This document shows, one piece after another, positions 36,501 to 50,827 of a DNA stretch of 64,000 nt. Origin of the DNA: Argentina anserina (taxonomy: Eukaryota > Streptophyta > Magnoliopsida > Rosales > Rosaceae); NCBI RefSeq assembly GCF_933775445.1, contig NW_026089507.1, positions 248,001 through 312,000 on the forward strand. The letters are read 5' to 3'. The position numbers and the translations under genes are program-made. The notes under the pieces were generated by a model. The model was given only the letters and a program-made list of their open reading frames with translations. It did no database searches and was not told the DNA's origin. The first letter of the stretch is position 1, and each line of letters starts with the position of its first letter.

Positions 36501-39500
36501 ATTTGAGTATATTTCTGTAAGGATTCTGATGCGAGTTTCTATTGAATTTGAGAGTTTTGCAAGTGTGGGAGTGTGTTTCTTTCAAACTGAGTATCTTTAC
36601 ATCGTTTGCGTATCTTTACTATTCCAATTGTGTATCTTTTCATTTCTCGTTTGAGTATCTTTCTGTAAGGCTTCTGATGCGAGTTTCTATTGTATTTGAG
36701 AGTTTTGCAAGTGTGGGAGTGTGTTTCTTTCAAACTGAGTATCTTTACATCGTTTGCGTATTTTTACTATTCCAATTGTGTATCTTTACATCGTTTGCGT
36801 ATCTTTACTATTCCAATTGTGTATCTTTTCATTTCTCGTTTGAGTATCTTTCTGTAAGGATTCTGATGCGAGTTTCTATTGAATTTGAGAGTTTTGCAAG
36901 TGTGGGAGTGTGTTTCTTTCAAACTGAGTATCTTTACATCGTTTGCGTATCTTTACTATTCCAATTGTGTATCTTTACATCGTTTGCGTATCTTTACTAT
37001 TCCAATTGTGTATTTTTTCATTTCTCGTTTGAGTATCTTTCTGTAAGGCTTCTGATGCGAGTTTTTATTGTATTTGAGAGTTTTGCAAGTGTGGGAGTGT
37101 GTTACTTTCAAACTGAGTATCTTTACATCGTTTGCGTATCTTTACTATTCCAATTGTGTTTCTTTTCATTTCTCGTTTGAGTATCTTTCTGTAAGGATTC
37201 TGATGCGAGTTTCTATTGAATTTGAGAGTTTTGCAAGTGTGGGAGTGTGTTTCTTTCAAACTGAGTATCTTTACATCGTTTGCGTATCTTTACTATTCCA
37301 ATTGTGTATCTTTACATCGTTTGCGTATCTTTACTATTCCAATTGTGTATTTTTTCATTTCTCGTTTGAGTATCTTTCTGTAAGGCTTCTGATGCGAGTT
37401 TCTATTGTATTTGAGAGTTTTGCAAGTGTGGGAGTGTGTTTCTTTCAAACTGAGTATCTTTACATCGTTTGCGTATCTTTACTATTCCAATTGTGTATCT
37501 TTACATCGTTTGCGTATCTTTACTATTCCAATTGTGTATCTTTTCATTTCTCGTTTGAGTATCTTTCTTTAAGGATTCTGATGCGAGTTTCTATTGAATT
37601 TGAGAGTTTTGCAAGTGTGGGAGTGTGTTTCTTTCAAACTGAGTATCTTTACATCGTTTGCGTATCTTTACTATTCCAATTGTGTGTCTTTACATCGTTT
37701 GCGTATCTTTACTATTCCAATTGTGTATCTTTTCATTTCTCATTTGAGTATATTTCTGTAAGGATTCTGATGCGAGTTTCTATTGAATTTGAGAGTTTTG
37801 CAAGTGTGGGAGTGTGTTTCTTTCAAACTGAGTATCTTTACATCGTTTGCGTATCTTTACTATTCCAATTGTGTTTCTTTTCATTTCTCGTTTGAGTATC
37901 TTTCTGTAAGGCTTCTGATGCGAGTTTCTATTGTATTTGAGAGTTTTGCAAGTGTGGGAGTGTGTTTCTTTCAAACTGAGTATCTTTACATCGTTTGCGT
38001 ATTTTTACTATTCCAATTGTGTATCTTTACATCGTTTGCGTATCTTTACTATTCCAATTGTGTATTTTTTCATTTCTCGTTTGAGTATCTTTCTGTAAGG
38101 ATTCTGATGCGAGTTTCTATTGTATTTGAGAGTTTTGCAAGTGTGGGAGTGTGTTTCTTTCAAACTGAGTATCTTTACATCGTTTGCGTATCTTTACTAT
38201 TCCAATTGTGTATCTTTACATCGTTTGCGTATCTTTACTATTTCAATTGTGTATTTTTTCATTTCTCGTTTGAGTATCTTTCTGTAAGGCTTATGATGCG
38301 AGTTTCTATTGTATTTGAGAGTTTTGCAAGTGTGGGAGTGTGTTTCTTTCAAACTGAGTATCTTTACATCGTTTGCGTATCTTTACTATTCCAATTGTGT
38401 ATCTTTACATCGTTTGCGTATCTTTACTATTCCAATTGTGTATCTTTTCATTTCTCGTTTGAGTATCTTTCTGTAAGGATTCTGATGCGAGTTTCTATTG
38501 AATTTGAGAGTTTTGCAAGTGTGGGAGTGTGTTTCTTTCAAACTGAGTATCTTTACATCGTTTGCGTATCTTTACTATTCCAATTGTGTATCTTTTCATT
38601 TCTCGTTTGCGTATCTTTACTATTCCAATTGTGTATTTTTTCATTTCTCGTTTGAGTATCTTTCTGTAAGGCTTCTGATGCGAGTTTCTATTGTATTTGA
38701 GAGTTTTGCAAGTGTGGGAGTGTGTTTCTTTCAACCTGAGTATCTTTACATCGTTTGCGTATCTTTACTATTCCAATTGTGTATCTTTACATCGTTTGCG
38801 TATCTTTACTATTCCAATTGTGTATCTTTTCATTTCTCGTTTGAGTATCTTTCTTTAAGGATTCTGATGCGAGTTTCTATTGAATTTGAGAGTTTTGCAA
38901 GTGTGGGAGTGTGTTTCTTTCAAACTGAGTATCTTTACATCGTTTGCGTATCTTTACTATTCCAATTGTGTGTCTTTACATCGTTTGCGTATCTTTACTA
39001 TTCCAATTGTGTATCTTTTCATTTCTCATTTGAGTATATTTCTGTAAGGATTCTGATGCGAGTTTCTATTGAATTTGAGAGTTTTGCAAGTGTGGGAGTG
39101 TGTTTCTTTCAAACTGAGTATCTTTACATCGTTTGCGTATCTTTACTATTCCAATTGTGTTTCTTTTCATTTCTCGTTTGAGTATCTTTCTGTAAGGCTT
39201 CTGATGCGAGTTTCTATTGTATTTGAGAGTTTTGCAAGTGTGGGAGTGTGTTTCTTTCAAACTGAGTATCTTTACATCGTTTGCGTATTTTTACTATTCC
39301 AATTGTGTATCTTTACATCGTTTGCGTATCTTTACTATTCCAATTGTGTATCTTTTCATTTCTCGTTTGAGTATCTTTCTGTAAGGATTCTGATGCGAGT
39401 TTCTATTGAATTTGAGAGTTTTGCAAGTGTGGGAGTGTGTTTCTTTCAAACTGAGTATCTTTACATCGTTTGCGTATCTTTACTATTCCAATTGTGTTTC

Positions 39501-41346
39501 TTTTCATTTCTCGTTTGAGTATCTTTCTGTAAGGCTTCTGATGCGAGTTTCTATTGTATTTGAGAGTTTTGCAAGTGTGGGAGTGTGTTTCTTTCAAACT
39601 GAGTATCTTTACATCGTTTGCGTATTTTTACTATTCCAATTGTGTATCTTTACATCGTTTGCGTATCTTTACTATTCCAATTGTGTATCTTTTCATTTCT
39701 CGTTTGAGTATCTTTCTGTAAGGATTCTGATGCGAGTTTCTATTGTATTTGAGAGTTTTGCAAGTGTGGGAGTGTGTTTCTTTCAAACTGAGTATCTTTT
39801 CATCGTTTGCGTATCTTTACTATTCCAATTGTGTATCTTTACATCGTTTGCGTATCTTTACTATTTCAATTGTGTATTTTTTCATTTCTCGTTTGAGTAT
39901 CTTTCTGTAAGGCTTCTGATGCGAGTTTCTATTGTATTTGAGAGTTTTGCAAGTGTGGGAGTGTGTTTCTTTCAAACTGAGTATCTTTACATCGTTTGCG
40001 TATCTTTACTATTCCAATTGTGTATCTTTACATCGTTTGCGTATCTTTACTATTCTAATTGTGTATCTTTTCATTTCTCGTTTGAGTATCTTTCTGTAAG
40101 GATTCTGATGCGAGTTTCTATTGAATTTGAGAGTTTTGCAAGTGTGGGAGTGTGTTTCTTTCAAACTGAGTATCTTTACATCGTTTGCGTATCTTTACTA
40201 TTCCAATTGTGTATCTTTTCATTTCTCGTTTGCGTATCTTTACTATTCCAATTGTGTATTTTTTCATTTCTCGTTTGAGTATCTTTCTGTAAGGCTTCTG
40301 ATGCGAGTTTCTATTGTATTTGAGAGTTTTGCAAGTGTGGGAGTGTGTTTCTTTCAACCTGAGTATCTTTACATCGTTTGCGTATCTTTACTATTCCAAT
40401 TGTGTATCTTTACATCGTTTGCGTATCTTTACTATTCCAATTGTGTATCTTTTCATTTCTCGTTTGAGTATCTTTCTTTAAGGATTCTGATGCGAGTTTC
40501 TATTGAATTTGAGAGTTTTGCAAGTGTGGGAGTGTGTTTCTTTCAAACTGAGTATCTTTACATCGTTTGCGTATCTTTACTATTCCAATTGTGTGTCTTT
40601 ACATCGTTTGCGTATCTTTACTATTCCAATTGTGTATCTTTTCATTTCTCATTTGAGTATATTTCTGTAAGGATTCTGATGCGAGTTTCTATTGAATTTG
40701 AGAGTTTTGCAAGTGTGGGAGTGTGTTTCTTTCAAACTGAGTATCTTTACATCGTTTGCGTATCTTTACTATTCCAATTGTGTTTCTTTTCATTTCTCGT
40801 TTGAGTATCTTTCTGTAAGGCTTCTGATGCGAGTTTCTATTGTATTTGAGAGTTTTGCAAGTGTGGGAGTGTGTTTCTTTCAAACTGAGTATCTTTACAT
40901 CGTTTGCGTATTTTTACTATTCCAATTGTGTATCTTTACATCGTTTGCGTATCTTTACTATTCCAATTGTGTATCTTTTCATTTCTCGTTTGAGTATCTT
41001 TCTGTAAGGATTCTGATGCGAGTTTCTATTGAATTTGAGAGTTTTGCAAGTGTGGGAGTGTGTTTCTTTCAAACTGAGTATCTTTACATCGTTTGCGTAT
41101 CTTTACTATTCCAATTGTGTATCTTTACATCGTTTGCGTATCTTTACTATTCCAATTGTGTATTTTTTCATTTCTCGTTTGAGTATCTTTCTGTAAGGCT
41201 TCTGATGCGAGTTTTTATTGTATTTGAGAGTTTTGCAAGTGTGGGAGTGTGTTACTTTCAAACTGAGTATCTTTACATCGTTTGCGTATCTTTACTATTC
41301 CAATTGTGTTTCTTTTCATTTCTCGTTTGAGTATCTTTCTGTAAGG
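33536..41346 (+). repeat. 4150-bp higher-order repeat (two copies) with an inner 1623-bp period
   Basis: Copy 1 (33536-37685) and copy 2 (37686-41346, incomplete) match at a 4150-bp offset; the limits are the first mismatches at 33535/37685 and 37197/41347. Inside each, a nine-monomer unit of 1623 bp repeats: two of 148, one of 193 and six of 189 bp. The unit is marked by the 193-bp monomer with TTTCTCGTTTGCGTATC (34345, 35968, 38495, 40118). CTTTCTTTAAGG, TGTGTGTCTTTAC and GTGTTACTTTC are further markers. An old relative of the 1623-bp unit lies at 24.2-25.8 kb. Confidence 0.88.
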
Positions 41347-42777
41347 CTTCTGATGCGAGTTTCTATTGTATTTGAGAGTTTTGCAAGTCTGGGAGTGTGT
41401 TTCTTTCAAACTGAGTATCTTTACATCGTTTGCGTATTTTTACTATTCCAATTGTGTATCTTTACATCGTTTGCGTATCTTTACTATTCCAATTGTGTAT
41501 CTTTTCATTTCTCGTTTGAGTATCTTTCTGTAAGGATTCTGATGCGAGTTTCTATTGAATTTGAGAGTTTTGCAAGTGTGGGAGTGTGTTTCTTTCAAAC
41601 TGAGTATCTTTACATCGTTTGCGTATCTTTACTATTCCAATTGTGTATCTTTACATCGTTTGCGTATCTTTACTATTCCAATTGTGTATTTTTTCATTTC
41701 TCGTTTGAGTATCTTTCTGTAAGGCTTCTGATGCGAGTTTCTATTGTATTTGAGAGTTTTGCAAGTGTGGGAGTGTGTTTCTTTCAAACTGAGTATCTTT
41801 ACATCGTTTGCGTATCTTTACTATTCCAATTGTGTATCTTTACATCGTTTGCGTATCTTTACTATTCCAATTGTGTATCTTTTCATTTCTCGTTTGAGTA
41901 TCTTTCTGTAAGGCTTTCTGATGCGAGTTTCTATTGAATTTGAGAGTTTTCCAAGTGTGGGAGTGTGTTTCTTTCAAACTGAGTATCTTTACATCGTTTG
42001 CGTATCTTAACTATTCCAATTGTGTATCTTTACATCGTTTGCGTATCTTTACTATTCCAATTGTGTATCTTTTCATTTCTCGTTTGAGTATCTTTCTGTA
42101 AGGCGTTCTGATGCGAGTTTCTATTGTATTTGAGAGTTTTGCAAGTGTGGGAGTGTGTTTCTTTCAAACTGAGTATCTTTACATCGTTTGCGTATCAAAA
42201 CTATTCCAATTGTGTATCTTTACATCGTTTGCGTATCTTTACTATTCCAATTGTGTATCTTTACATCGTTTGCGTATCTTTACTATTCCAATTGTGTATC
42301 TTTTCATTTCTCGTTTGAGTATCTTTCTGTAAGGCTTCTAATGCGACTTTCTATTGTATTTGAGAGTTTTGCAAGTGTGGGAGTGTGTTTCTTTCAAACT
42401 GAGTATCTTTACATCGTTTGCGTATCTTTACTATTCCAATTGTGTTTCTTTTCATTTCTCGTTTGAGTATCTTTCTGTAAGGCTTCTGATGCGAGTTTCT
42501 ATTGTATTTGAGAGTTTTGCAAGTGCGGGAGTGTGTTTCTTTCAAACTGAGTATCTTTACATCGTTTGCGTATCTTTACTATTCCAATTGTGTATCTTTA
42601 CATCGTTTGCGTATCTTTACTATTCCAATTGTGTATCTTTTCATTTCTCGTTTGAGTATCTTTCTGTAAGGCTTCTAATGCGACTTTCTATTGAATTTGA
42701 GAGTTTTGTAAGTGTGGGAGTGTGTTTCTTTCAAACTGAGTATCTTTACATCGTTTGCGTATCTTTACTATTCCAAA

Positions 42778-45700
42778 TGTGTATCTTTACATCGTTTGCG
42801 TATCTTTACTATTCCAATTGTGTATTTTTTCATTTCTCGTTTGAGTATCTTTCTGTAAGGCTTCTGATGCGAGTTTCTATTGTATTTGAGAGTTTTGCAA
42901 GTGTGGGAGTGTGTTTCTTTCAAACTGAGTATCTTTACATCGTTTGCGTATCTTTACTATTCCAATTGTGTATCTTTACATCGTTTGCGTATCTTTACTA
43001 TTCCAATTGTGTATCTTTTCATTTCTCGTTTGAGTATCTTTCTCTAAGGCTTTCTGATGCGAGTTTCTATTGTATTTGAGAGTTTTGCAAGTGTGGGAGT
43101 GTGTTTCTTTCAAACTGAGTATCTTTACATCGTTTGCGTATCTTTACTATTCCAATTGTGTATCTTTACATCGTTTGCGTATCTTTACTATTCCAATTGT
43201 GTATCTTTTCATTTCTCGTTTGAAGATCTTTCTGTAAGGCTTTCTCATGCGAGTTTCTATTGAATTTGAGAATTTTGCAAGTGTGGGAGTGTGTTTCTTT
43301 CAAACTGAATATCTTTACATCGTTTGCGTATCTTTACTATTCCAATTGTGTATCTTTACATCGTTTGCGTTTCTTTACTATTCCAATTGTGTATCTTTTC
43401 ATTTCTCGTTTGAGTATCATTCTGTAAGACTTCTGATGCGAGTTTCTATTGTATTTGACAGGTTTGGAAGTGTGGGAATGTGTTTCTTTCAAACTCAGTA
43501 TCTTTACATCGTTTGCGTATCTTTACTATTCCAATTGTGTATCTTTTCATTTCTCGTTTGAGTATCTTTCTGTAAGGGATTCTGATGCGAGTTTCTATAG
43601 AATTTGAGAGTTTTGTAAGTGTGCGACTGTGTTTCTTTTAAACTGAGTATCTTTACATCGTTTGCGTATCTTTACTATTCCAATTGTGTATCTTTACATC
43701 GTTTGCGTATCTTTACTATTCCAATTGTGTATCTTTTCATTTCTCGTTTGAGTATCTTTCTCTAAGGCTTTCTGATGCGAGTTTCTATTGTATTTGAGAG
43801 TTTTGCAAGTGTGGGACTGTGTTTCTTTCAACCTGAGTATCTTTACATCGTTTGCGTATCTTTACTATTCCAATTGTGTATCTTTACATCGTTTGCGTAT
43901 CTTTACTATTCCAATTGTGTATCTTTTCATTTCTCGTTTGAGTATCTTTCTGTAAGGGTTCTGATGCGAGTTTCTATTGAATTTGAGAGTTTTGCAAGTG
44001 TGGGAGTGTGTTTCTTTCAAACTGAGTATCTTTACATCGTTTGCGTATCTTTACTATTCCAATTGTGTATCTTTACATCGTTTGCGTATCTTTACTATTC
44101 CAATTGTGTATCTTTTCATTTCTCATTTGAGTATATTTCTGTAAGGATTCTGATGCGAGTTTCTATTGAATTTGAGAGTTTTGCAAGTGTGGGACTGTGT
44201 TTCTTTCAACCTGAGTATCTTTACATCGTTTGCGTATCTGTACTATTCCAATTGTGTATCTTTACATCGTTTGCGTATCTTTACTATTCCAATTGTGTAT
44301 CTTTACATTTCTCGTTTGAGTATCTTTCTGTAAGACTTTCTGATGCGAGTTTCTATAGAATTTGAGAGTTTTGTAAGTGTGCGACTGTGTTTCTTTTAAA
44401 CTGAGTATCTTTACATCCATTGCGTATCTTTACTATTCCAATTGTGTATCTTTACATCGTTTGCGTATCCTTACTATTCCAATTGTGTATCTTTTCATTT
44501 CTCGTTTGAGTATCTTTCTGTAAGGCTTCTAATGCGACTTTCTATTGTATTTGAGAGTTTTGCAAGTGTGGGAGTGTGTTTCTTTCAAACTGAGTATCTT
44601 TACATCGTTTGCGTATCTTTACTATTCCAATTGTGTTTCTTTTCATTTCTCGTTTGAGTATCTTTCTGTAAGGCTTCTGATGCGAGTTTCTATTATATTT
44701 GAGAGTTTTGCAAGTGCGGGAGTGTGTTTCTTTGAAACTGAGTATCTTTACATCGTTTGCGTATCTTTACTATTCCAATTGTGTATCTTTACATCGTTTG
44801 CGTATCTTTACTATTCCAATTGTGTATCTTTTCATTTCTCGTTTGAGTATCTTTCTGTAAGGCTTCTAATGCGACTTTCTATTGAATTTGAGAGTTTTGC
44901 AAGTGTGGGAGTGTGTTTCTTTCAAACTGAGTATCTTTACATCGTTTAAGTATCTTTACTATTCCAATTGTGTTTCTGTTCATTTCTCGTTTGAGTATCT
45001 TTCTGTAAGGCTTCTGATGCGAGTTTCTATTGTATTTGAGAGTTTTGCAAGTGTGGGAGTGTGTTTCTATCAAACTGAGTATCTTTTCATCGTTTGCGTA
45101 TCTTTACTATTCCAATTGTTGATCTTTACATCGTTTGCGTATCTTTACTATTCCAATTGTGTATCTTTTCATTTCTCGTTTGAGTATCTTTCTGTAAGGC
45201 TTCTGATGCGAGTTTCTATTGTAGTTGAGAGTTTTGCAAGTGTGGGAGTGTGTTTCTTTCAAACTGAGTATCTTTACATCGTTTGCGTATCTTTACTATT
45301 CCAATTGTGTATCTTTACATCGTTTGCGTATCTTTACTATTCCAATTGTGTATCTTTTCATTTCTCGTTTGAGTATCTTTCTGTAAGGATTCTGATGCGA
45401 GTTTCTATTGAATTTGAGAGTTTTGCAAGTGTGGGAGTGTGTTTCTTTCAAACTGAGTATCTTTACATCGTTTGCGTATCTTTACTATTCCAATTGTGTA
45501 TCTTTACATCGTTTGCGTATCTTTACTATTCCAATTGTGTATTTTTTCATTTCTCGTTTGAGTATCTTTCTGTAAGGCTTCTGATGCGAGTTTCTATTGT
45601 ATTTGAGAGTTTTGCAAGTGTGGGAGTGTGTTTCTTTCAAACTGAGTATCTTTACATCGTTTGCGTATCTTTACTATTCCAATTGTGTATCTTTACATCG

Positions 45701-48700
45701 TTTGCGTATCTTTACTATTCCAATTGTGTATCTTTTCATTTCTCGTTTGAGTATCTTTCTCTAAGGCTTTCTGATGCGAGTTTCTATTGTATTTGAGAGT
45801 TTTGCAAGTGTGGGAGTGTGTTTCTTTCAAACTGAGTATCTTTACATCGTTTGCGTATCTTTACTATTCCAATTGTGTATCTTTACATCGTTTGCGTATC
45901 TTTACTATTCCAATTGTGTATCTTTTCATTTCTCGTTTGAAGATCTTTCTGTAAGGCTTTCTCATGCGAGTTTCTATTGAATTTGAGAATTTTGCAAGTG
46001 TGGGAGTGTGTTTCTTTCAAACTGAATATCTTTACATCGTTTGCGTATCTTTACTATTCCAATTGTGTATCTTTACATCGTTTGCGTTTCTTTACTATTC
46101 CAATTGTGTATCTTTTCATTTCTCGTTTGAGTATCATTCTGTAAGACTTCTGATGCGAGTTTCTATTGTATTTGACAGGTTTGGAAGTGTGGGAATGTGT
46201 TTCTTTCAAACTCAGTATCTTTACATCGTTTGCGTATCTTTACTATTCCAATTGTGTATCTTTTCATTTCTCGTTTGAGTATCTTTCTGTAAGGGATTCT
46301 GATGCGAGTTTCTATAGAATTTGAGAGTTTTGTAAGTGTGCGACTGTGTTTCTTTTAAACTGAGTATCTTTACATCGTTTGCGTATCTTTACTATTCCAA
46401 TTGTGTATCTTTACATCGTTTGCGTATCTTTACTATTCCAATTGTGTATCTTTTCATTTCTCGTTTGAGTATCTTTCTCTAAGGCTTTCTGATGCGAGTT
46501 TCTATTGTATTTGAGAGTTTTGCAAGTGTGGGACTGTGTTTCTTTCAACCTGAGTATCTTTACATCGTTTGCGTATCTTTACTATTCCAATTGTGTATCT
46601 TTACATCGTTTGCGTATCTTTACTATTCCAATTGTGTATCTTTTCATTTCTCGTTTGAGTATCTTTCTGTAAGGGTTCTGATGCGAGTTTCTATTGAATT
46701 TGAGAGTTTTGCAAGTGTGGGAGTGTGTTTCTTTCAAACTGAGTATCTTTACATCGTTTGCGTATCTTTACTATTCCAATTGTGTATCTTTACATCGTTT
46801 GCGTATCTTTACTATTCCAATTGTGTATCTTTTCATTTCTCATTTGAGTATATTTCTGTAAGGATTCTGATGCGAGTTTCTATTGAATTTGAGAGTTTTG
46901 CAAGTGTGGGACTGTGTTTCTTTCAACCTGAGTATCTTTACATCGTTTGCGTATCTGTACTATTCCAATTGTGTATCTTTACATCGTTTGCGTATCTTTA
47001 CTATTCCAATTGTGTATCTTTACATTTCTCGTTTGAGTATCTTTCTGTAAGACTTTCTGATGCGAGTTTCTATAGAATTTGAGAGTTTTGTAAGTGTGCG
47101 ACTGTGTTTCTTTTAAACTGAGTATCTTTACATCCATTGCGTATCTTTACTATTCCAATTGTGTATCTTTACATCGTTTGCGTATCCTTACTATTCCAAT
47201 TGTGTATCTTTTCATTTCTCGTTTGAGTATCTTTCTGTAAGGCTTCTAATGCGACTTTCTATTGTATTTGAGAGTTTTGCAAGTGTGGGAGTGTGTTTCT
47301 TTCAAACTGAGTATCTTTACATCGTTTGCGTATCTTTACTATTCCAATTGTGTTTCTTTTCATTTCTCGTTTGAGTATCTTTCTGTAAGGCTTCTGATGC
47401 GAGTTTCTATTATATTTGAGAGTTTTGCAAGTGCGGGAGTGTGTTTCTTTGAAACTGAGTATCTTTACATCGTTTGCGTATCTTTACTATTCCAATTGTG
47501 TATCTTTACATCGTTTGCGTATCTTTACTATTCCAATTGTGTATCTTTTCATTTCTCGTTTGAGTATCTTTCTGTAAGGCTTCTAATGCGACTTTCTATT
47601 GAATTTGAGAGTTTTGCAAGTGTGGGAGTGTGTTTCTTTCAAACTGAGTATCTTTACATCGTTTAAGTATCTTTACTATTCCAATTGTGTTTCTGTTCAT
47701 TTCTCGTTTGAGTATCTTTCTGTAAGGCTTCTGATGCGAGTTTCTATTGTATTTGAGAGTTTTGCAAGTGTGGGAGTGTGTTTCTATCAAACTGAGTATC
47801 TTTTCATCGTTTGCGTATCTTTACTATTCCAATTGTTGATCTTTACATCGTTTGCGTATCTTTACTATTCCAATTGTGTATCTTTTCATTTCTCGTTTGA
47901 GTATCTTTCTGTAAGGCTTCTGATGCGAGTTTCTATTGTAGTTGAGAGTTTTGCAAGTGTGGGAGTGTGTTTCTTTCAAACTGAGTATCTTTACATCGTT
48001 TGCGTATCTTTACTATTCCAATTGTGTATCTTTACATCGTTTGCGTATCTTTACTATTCCAATTGTGTATCTTTTCATTTCTCGTTTGAGTATCTTTCTG
48101 TAAGGATTCTGATGCGAGTTTCTATTGAATTTGAGAGTTTTGCAAGTGTGGGAGTGTGTTTCTTTCAAACTGAGTATCTTTACATCGTTTGCGTATCTTT
48201 ACTATTCCAATTGTGTATCTTTACATCGTTTGCGTATCTTTACTATTCCAATTGTGTATTTTTTCATTTCTCGTTTGAGTATCTTTCTGTAAGGCTTCTG
48301 ATGCGAGTTTCTATTGTATTTGAGAGTTTTGCAAGTGTGGGAGTGTGTTTCTTTCAAACTGAGTATCTTTACATCGTTTGCGTATCTTTACTATTCCAAT
48401 TGTGTATCTTTACATCGTTTGCGTATCTTTACTATTCCAATTGTGTATCTTTTCATTTCTCGTTTGAGTATCTTTCTCTAAGGCTTTCTGATGCGAGTTT
48501 CTATTGTATTTGAGAGTTTTGCAAGTGTGGGAGTGTGTTTCTTTCAAACTGAGTATCTTTACATCGTTTGCGTATCTTTACTATTCCAATTGTGTATCTT
48601 TACATCGTTTGCGTATCTTTACTATTCCAATTGTGTATCTTTTCATTTCTCGTTTGAAGATCTTTCTGTAAGGCTTTCTGATGCGAGTTTCTATTGAATT

Positions 48701-49011
48701 TGAGAATTTTGCAAGTGTGGGAGTGTGTTTCTTTCAAACTGAATATCTTTACATCGTTTGTGTATCTTTACTATTCCAATTGTGTATCTTTACATCGTTT
48801 GAGTTTCTTTACTATTCCAATTGTGTATCTTTTCATTTCTCGTTTGAGTATCATTCTGTAAGACTTCTGATGCGAGTTTCTATTGTATTTGACAGGTTTG
48901 GAAGTGTGGGAATGTGTTTCTTTCAAACTCAGTATCTTTACATCGTTTGCGTATCTTTACTATTCCAATTGTGTATCTTTTCATTTCTCGTTTGAGTATC
49001 TTTCTGTAAGG
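42778..49011 (+). repeat. 2717-bp higher-order repeat, two full copies and a partial third
   Basis: Copies are 42778-45494, 45495-48211 and 48212-49011. They share rare variants: GTTTGAAGATC, TTTGACAGGTTTGG, GGGAATGTGTTTC, AAACTCAGTATC, GTGCGACTGTG, CGTTTAAGTATC and CCAATTGTTGATC. I saw almost no differences between the first two. The third has CTTTCTGATGCG in place of CTTTCTCATGCG near 48673, plus GTTTGTGTATC and GTTTGAGTTTC. Confidence 0.88.
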
Positions 49012-50827
49012 CTTTCTGATGCGAGTATCTATTGTATTTGAGAGTTTTGCAAGTGTGGGAGTGTGTTTCTTTCAAACTGAGTATCTTTACATCGTTTGCG
49101 TATCTTTACTATTCCAATTGTGTATCTTTACATCGTTTGCGTATCTTTACTATTCCAATTGTGTATTTTTTCATTTCTCGTTTGAGTATCTTTCTGTAAG
49201 GCTTCTGATGCAAGTTTCTATTGTATTTGAGAGTTTTGCAAGTGTGGGACTGTGTTTCTTTCAACCTGAGTATCTTTACATCGTTTGCGTATCTTTACTA
49301 TTCCAATTGTGTATCTTTACATCGTTTGCGTATCTTTACTATTCCAATTGTGTATCTTTACATCGTTTGCGTATCTTTACTATTCCAATTGTGTATCTTT
49401 TCATTTCTCGTTTGAGTGTATTTCTGTAAGGATTCTAATGCGAGTTTCTATTGAATTTGAGAGTTTTGCAAGTGTGGGAGTGTGTTTCTTTCAAACTGAG
49501 TATCTTTACATCGTTTGCGTATCTTTACTATTCCAATTGTGTATCTTTACATCGTTTGCGTATCTTTACTATTCCAATTGTGTATCTTTTCATTTCTCAT
49601 TTGAGTATATTTCTGTAAGGATTCTGATGCGAGTTTCTATTGAATTTGAGAGTTTTGCAAGTGTGGGAGTGTGTTTCTTTCAAACTGAGTATCTTTACAT
49701 CGTTTGCGTATCTTTACTATTCCAATTGTGTTTCTGTTCATTTCTCGTTTGAGTATCTTTCTGTAAGGCTTCTGATGCGAGTTTCTATTGTATTTGAGAG
49801 TTTTGCAAGTGTGGGAGTGTGTTTCTTTCAAACTGAGTATCTTTACATCGTTTGCGTATCTTTACTATTCCAATTGTGTATCTTTACATCGTTTGCGTAT
49901 CTTTACTATTCCAATTGTGTATCTTTTCATTTCTCGTTTGAGTATCTTTCTGTAAGGCTTCTAATGCGACTTTCTATTGTATTTGAGAGTTTTGCAAGTG
50001 TGGGAGTGTGTTTCTTTCAAACTGAGTATCTTTACATCGTTTGCGTATCTTTACTATTCCAATTGTGTTTCTTTTCATTTCTCGTTTGAGTATCTTTCTG
50101 TAAGGCTTCTGATGCGAGTTTCTATTGTATTTGAGAGTTTTGCAAGTGTGGGAGTGTGTTTCTTTCAAACTGAGTATCTTTACATCGTTTGCGTATCATT
50201 ACTATTCCAATTGTGTATCTTTACATCGTTTGCGTATCTTTACTATTCCAATTGTGTATCTTTTCATTTCTCGTTTGAAGATCTTTCTGTAAGGCTTTCT
50301 GATGCGAGTTTCTATTGAATTTGAGAATTTTGCAAGTGTGGGAGTGTGTTTCTTTCAAACTGAATATCTTTACATCGTTTGCGTATCTTTACTATTCCAA
50401 TTGTGTATCTTTACATCGTTTGCGTTTCTTTACTATTCCAATTGTGTATCTTTTCATTTCTCGTTTGAGTATCATTCTGTAAGACTTCTGATGCGAGTTT
50501 CTATTGTATTTGACAGGTTTGGAAGTGTGGGAATGTGTTTCTTTCAAACTCAGTATCTTTACATCGTTTGCGTATCTTTACTATTCCAATTGTGTATCTT
50601 TTCATTTCTCGTTTGAGTATCTTTCTGTAAGGCTTTCTGATGCGAGTATCTATTGTATTTGAGAGTTTTGCAAGTGTGGGAGTGTGTTTCTTTCAAACTG
50701 AGTATCTTTACATCGTTTGCGTATCTTTACTATTCCAATTGTGTATCTTTACATCGTTTGCGTATCTTTACTATTCCAATTGTGTATTTTTTCATTTCTC
50801 GTTTGAGTATCTTTCTGTAAGGCTTCT
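48486..50827 (+). repeat. 1621-bp tandem duplication (one full, one partial copy)
   Basis: 48486-50106 is followed by a partial repeat at 50107-50827 with a 1621-bp offset. The shared GTTTGAAGATC, TTTGACAGGTTTGG and GCGAGTATCTATTG variants define it. The third partial copy of the 2717-bp repeat is embedded in it, so this duplication is later. The partial copy lacks the GTTTGTGTATC and GTTTGAGTTTC changes. Confidence 0.8.
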
